62,196 nucleotides of DNA from Bacteroidales bacterium (GTDB lineage Bacteria > Bacteroidota > Bacteroidia > Bacteroidales > Marinilabiliaceae), in assembly GCA_017960905.1 (NCBI GenBank), contig JAGCYH010000027.1:1-62196 (forward strand). Direction: 5' to 3'. Shown one piece after another: positions 61,021 to 62,196 of the stretch. The notes beneath the pieces are model-generated. The model saw nothing but the letters and a program-made list of their open reading frames with translations. It had not been told where the DNA came from and ran no database searches. The translations under genes were made by a program, and so were the position numbers. The stretch's first letter is position 1; each line of letters opens with the position of its first letter.

Positions 61021-61039
61021 TGTTATCTTGCGAAACATC

Positions 61040-61198
61040 ATGACAGCAGCTGCGAAACACATAAACCATTTGCAAGGCAGGAGCCTTGCTTTCAGCAACG
61101 ACGTAGGCAAGAGCCTACGCCGAACGAGGGACTATAATATAATCAATGTCAAAGAAATAGATAACAATATTATATTTATAATAAGAAAGAATAAATGA
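61040..61198 (+). CDS. Micro-ORF MTAAAKHI (52 residues), function unknown
   Basis: Starts MTAAAKHINHLQ and passes through the left inverted repeat, which encodes LAFSNDVGKSLRRTRDYN, then a lysine/isoleucine-rich end NIIFIIRKNK. Its stop TGA overlaps the ATG of the membrane-protein gene (ATGA at 61195-61198), so the two would be translationally coupled. The ATG lies 24 bases after the duplicated promoter. The second promoter copy also leads to an MTAAAK start (62028). The coding nature is plausible but unproven. Confidence 0.55.
   Translation: MTAAAKHINHLQGRSLAFSNDVGKSLRRTRDYNIINVKEIDNNIIFIIRKNK
61072..61130 (+). repeat. Left inverted repeat of the right-end cassette
   Basis: 59 bases; contains hairpins GCAAGGC-AGGA-GCCTTGC... 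and CGTAGGC-AAGA-GCCTACG. About 80% identical to the reverse complement of 61641-61700. Confidence 0.85.
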
Positions 61199-61638
61199 TG
61201 GAAACAGATCTAAATAATAATACGATAACAAATAATAATAAAATAATAGGGTTAACTATTTGTTTGTTTTTAATCCATTTGTTTGTATTTTACATCGGGT
61301 GTGTTGTGATTAATGATGTTGATAGCGTGTTTTCAATAAAAGAATTTGGCGTCTTCATATTTACAATGCCATGGTACATGTATTTGCCATTTTTAGTATT
61401 AGTAATATTGTGGAAAGTTGGGAATAAATATGATTTTAATATATGGTTTGGTGTTATTGCAATTATTTTCACTGTTTTAGTAATTGAATTAATAATAAAT
61501 CTTATAGTTTTTTTTCTTCCTGTCCAATTAAATAAAGCTGTTAATACACTTGTTTGCATTTTTATTAATATATTATTATTTATATTATTCATATTTATTT
61601 CAATAAAACTATCAAATTATAAACAATACTTTAAATAA
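61195..61638 (+). CDS. A+T-rich four-helix membrane protein, function unknown
   Basis: 147 residues (a second ATG is the next codon). After a polar, Asn-rich start (DLNNNTITNNNK) there are about four hydrophobic helices: LTICLFLIHLFVFYIGCVVI, YLPFLVLVILWKV, FGVIAIIFTVLVIELIINLIVFF and LVCIFINILLFILFIFIS. Very low GC compared with the rest of the window, indicating separate origin. Sits between inverted repeats and is coupled to the upstream micro-ORF. No family recognised. Confidence 0.7.
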   Translation: MMETDLNNNTITNNNKIIGLTICLFLIHLFVFYIGCVVINDVDSVFSIKEFGVFIFTMPWYMYLPFLVLVILWKVGNKYDFNIWFGVIAIIFTVLVIELIINLIVFFLPVQLNKAVNTLVCIFINILLFILFIFISIKLSNYKQYFK

Positions 61639-61640
61639 AG

Positions 61641-61700
61641 CCCCCCATTCGGCGTAGCCTCTAGGCTACGACGAAGCTAAAAGCAAGGCTCCACCCTTGC
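61641..61700 (-). repeat. Right inverted repeat of the right-end cassette
   Basis: 60 bases, inverted relative to 61072-61130. The hairpin CGTAGCC-TAGA-GGCTACG has swapped G-C pairs relative to the left copy (GGC/GCC to GCC/GGC), a compensatory change. Confidence 0.85.
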
Positions 61701-61971
61701 GCATCGGTAGCCCAGCGGGCATCCCGAATGGCCGGCACGGCCACGCTACCGCATGAGCCGGCGAGCGCTCGAAGGATTTGCGAGGAAGGCGGAGATAGCA
61801 AAACACCGTTCAAACGAAGCGCAGCGCAGTGCGTTTGTTTTGCGCCGCCGAACGAAGCAAATTCTTAGCGAGGCGGGTCCGCGGCGAGTTCTTTTGCAAC
61901 TTTTCTCACGGCGAGAAAAGTTCTTTTTTTGAAAAAAAAAAATTTTAACCACGGAACGCACGGAAAAACAC
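61701..61971. other. Non-coding GC-rich stretch with short repeats
   Basis: Between the inverted repeat and the second promoter copy. The minus strand is open for about 70 codons with an arginine-rich, unlikely protein. Three CACGGA words (61950, 61959, 61969) sit just before the 40-bp repeat. No gene is supported. Confidence 0.4.
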
Positions 61972-62011
61972 GGAACGTTTGTTTTCTTTCAGAAAACACT
62001 ATCTTTGTAAT
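61972..62011 (+). repeat. 40-bp promoter repeat, copy 2
   Basis: Exact copy of 60981-61020, 991 bases away, with TATCTTTG at 62000-62007. Confidence 0.85.
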
Positions 62012-62027
62012 CAAACAATTAGTAAAA

Positions 62028-62102
62028 ATGACCGCCGCCGCAAAAAACATTTTGAGAATTTCCGCAAAAACCGCCAAAAACATTTTGAGAATTTCAGCAT
62101 AA
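62028..62102 (+). CDS. Micro-ORF MTAAAKNI (24 residues), doubtful
   Basis: Starts MTAAAKNILRIS 21 bases after the second promoter copy and stops inside the 33-bp tandem array. It shares the first six residues with the micro-ORF at 61040. Could be a leader peptide or a chance frame in repeat DNA. Confidence 0.35.
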   Translation: MTAAAKNILRISAKTAKNILRISA

Positions 62103-62196
62103 TCAGCCAAAAACATTTTGAGAATTTCGGCATAATCAGTCAAAAACATTTTGAGAATTTCGGCAAATTCCGCCAAAAAGATTTGGGGAAATAAAA
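62042..62196 (+). repeat. 33-bp tandem repeat at the right end
   Basis: The core CATTTTGAGAATTT starts at 62048, 62081, 62114 and 62147, with a degenerate fifth unit at 62180 (GATTTGGGG). The spacing is exactly 33. Between cores are GCAAAAACCGCCAAAAA-type or GGCATAATCAGCCAAAAA-type segments. The window ends within or just after the last unit. Confidence 0.88.

Noticed and set aside
61865..62176. A 103-residue minus-strand frame over the right-end repeats
   Set aside because: Mostly the reverse of the 33-bp tandem repeat (AEILKMFL) fused to non-coding sequence; no support for expression.
1..62196. tRNA or rRNA genes
   Set aside because: Looked for GGTTCGA-type arms with CCA-proximal acceptor stems and rRNA signatures on both strands by eye; none found.

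Overview
The window looks like a chromosomal segment of a gut- or rumen-type member of the Bacteroidales (Prevotella/Muribaculaceae-like; genus not resolved). Evidence: promoters of the TTTG-N19..23-TANNTTTG type, almost no Shine-Dalgarno sequences, a full-length hybrid two-component regulator, Bacteroidetes families (DUF4954, DUF2723, DUF4197, LptE-type lipoprotein, TonB energy transducers) and secreted xylan enzymes. Base composition is near 50% GC in the core, with clearly A+T-rich islands at about 18.45-19.46 kb, 24.7-26.4 kb and 61.13-61.64 kb.

Layout. 0-5.8 kb: a truncated two-repeat surface protein, frr, then a forward operon (sigma-54 activator, lptE, TPR protein, secG). 5.8-13.9 kb: a 1328-residue hybrid sensor/regulator, an EamA transporter, PBP1A and a macro-like protein. 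13.9-17.3 kb: four leftward genes for secreted or hypothetical proteins. 17.5-24.6 kb: a glycosyltransferase, an A+T-rich ATPase/STAS-like pair (the ATPase apparently frameshifted), and a leftward envelope operon ending in a DUF2723 membrane glycosyltransferase-like protein and a polysaccharide deacetylase. 24.7-26.4 kb: an AAA/DUF4143 ATPase gene flanked on both sides by related arrays of a 33-bp repeat. 26.4-30.3 kb: a TPR-SpoIIE phosphatase, a 786-bp non-coding stretch with three promoter/hairpin/shared-motif modules and a phage gene remnant, and a VanW-family gene. 30.4-36.7 kb: GH51 arabinofuranosidase, a YafQ-type toxin-antitoxin pair, two secreted repeat proteins and a sodium:solute symporter. 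36.7-40 kb: tcdA, DUF502, an outer-membrane barrel and DUF4197. 40.2-49.6 kb: two tonB paralogues around a GH10-CE1 xylanase/esterase, M16 peptidase, O-methyltransferase, radA and metK. 49.8-56.4 kb: a seven-gene forward operon (histidine phosphatase, radC, upp, flippase-like, lpxK, purine nucleoside phosphorylase, nucleotidyltransferase). 56.4-60.9 kb: DUF4954 and a YfhO-like protein. 61-62.2 kb: a repeat-rich end with a duplicated 40-bp promoter, a micro-ORF coupled to an A+T-rich membrane protein between inverted repeats, and a second 33-bp tandem array.

How the genes fit together. Much of the window is housekeeping for translation, the envelope (lptE, secG, PBP1A, lpxK, TonB) and nucleotide salvage. 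Xylan use is represented by two separate secreted enzymes (GH51 and GH10-CE1) and perhaps the hybrid regulator, but no SusC/SusD pair is present. The least explained signals are the repeat-flanked ATPase cassette, the 28.9-29.5 kb module array, and the right-end cassette with covarying inverted repeats. All functional statements are from reading sequence motifs; no database search was run.
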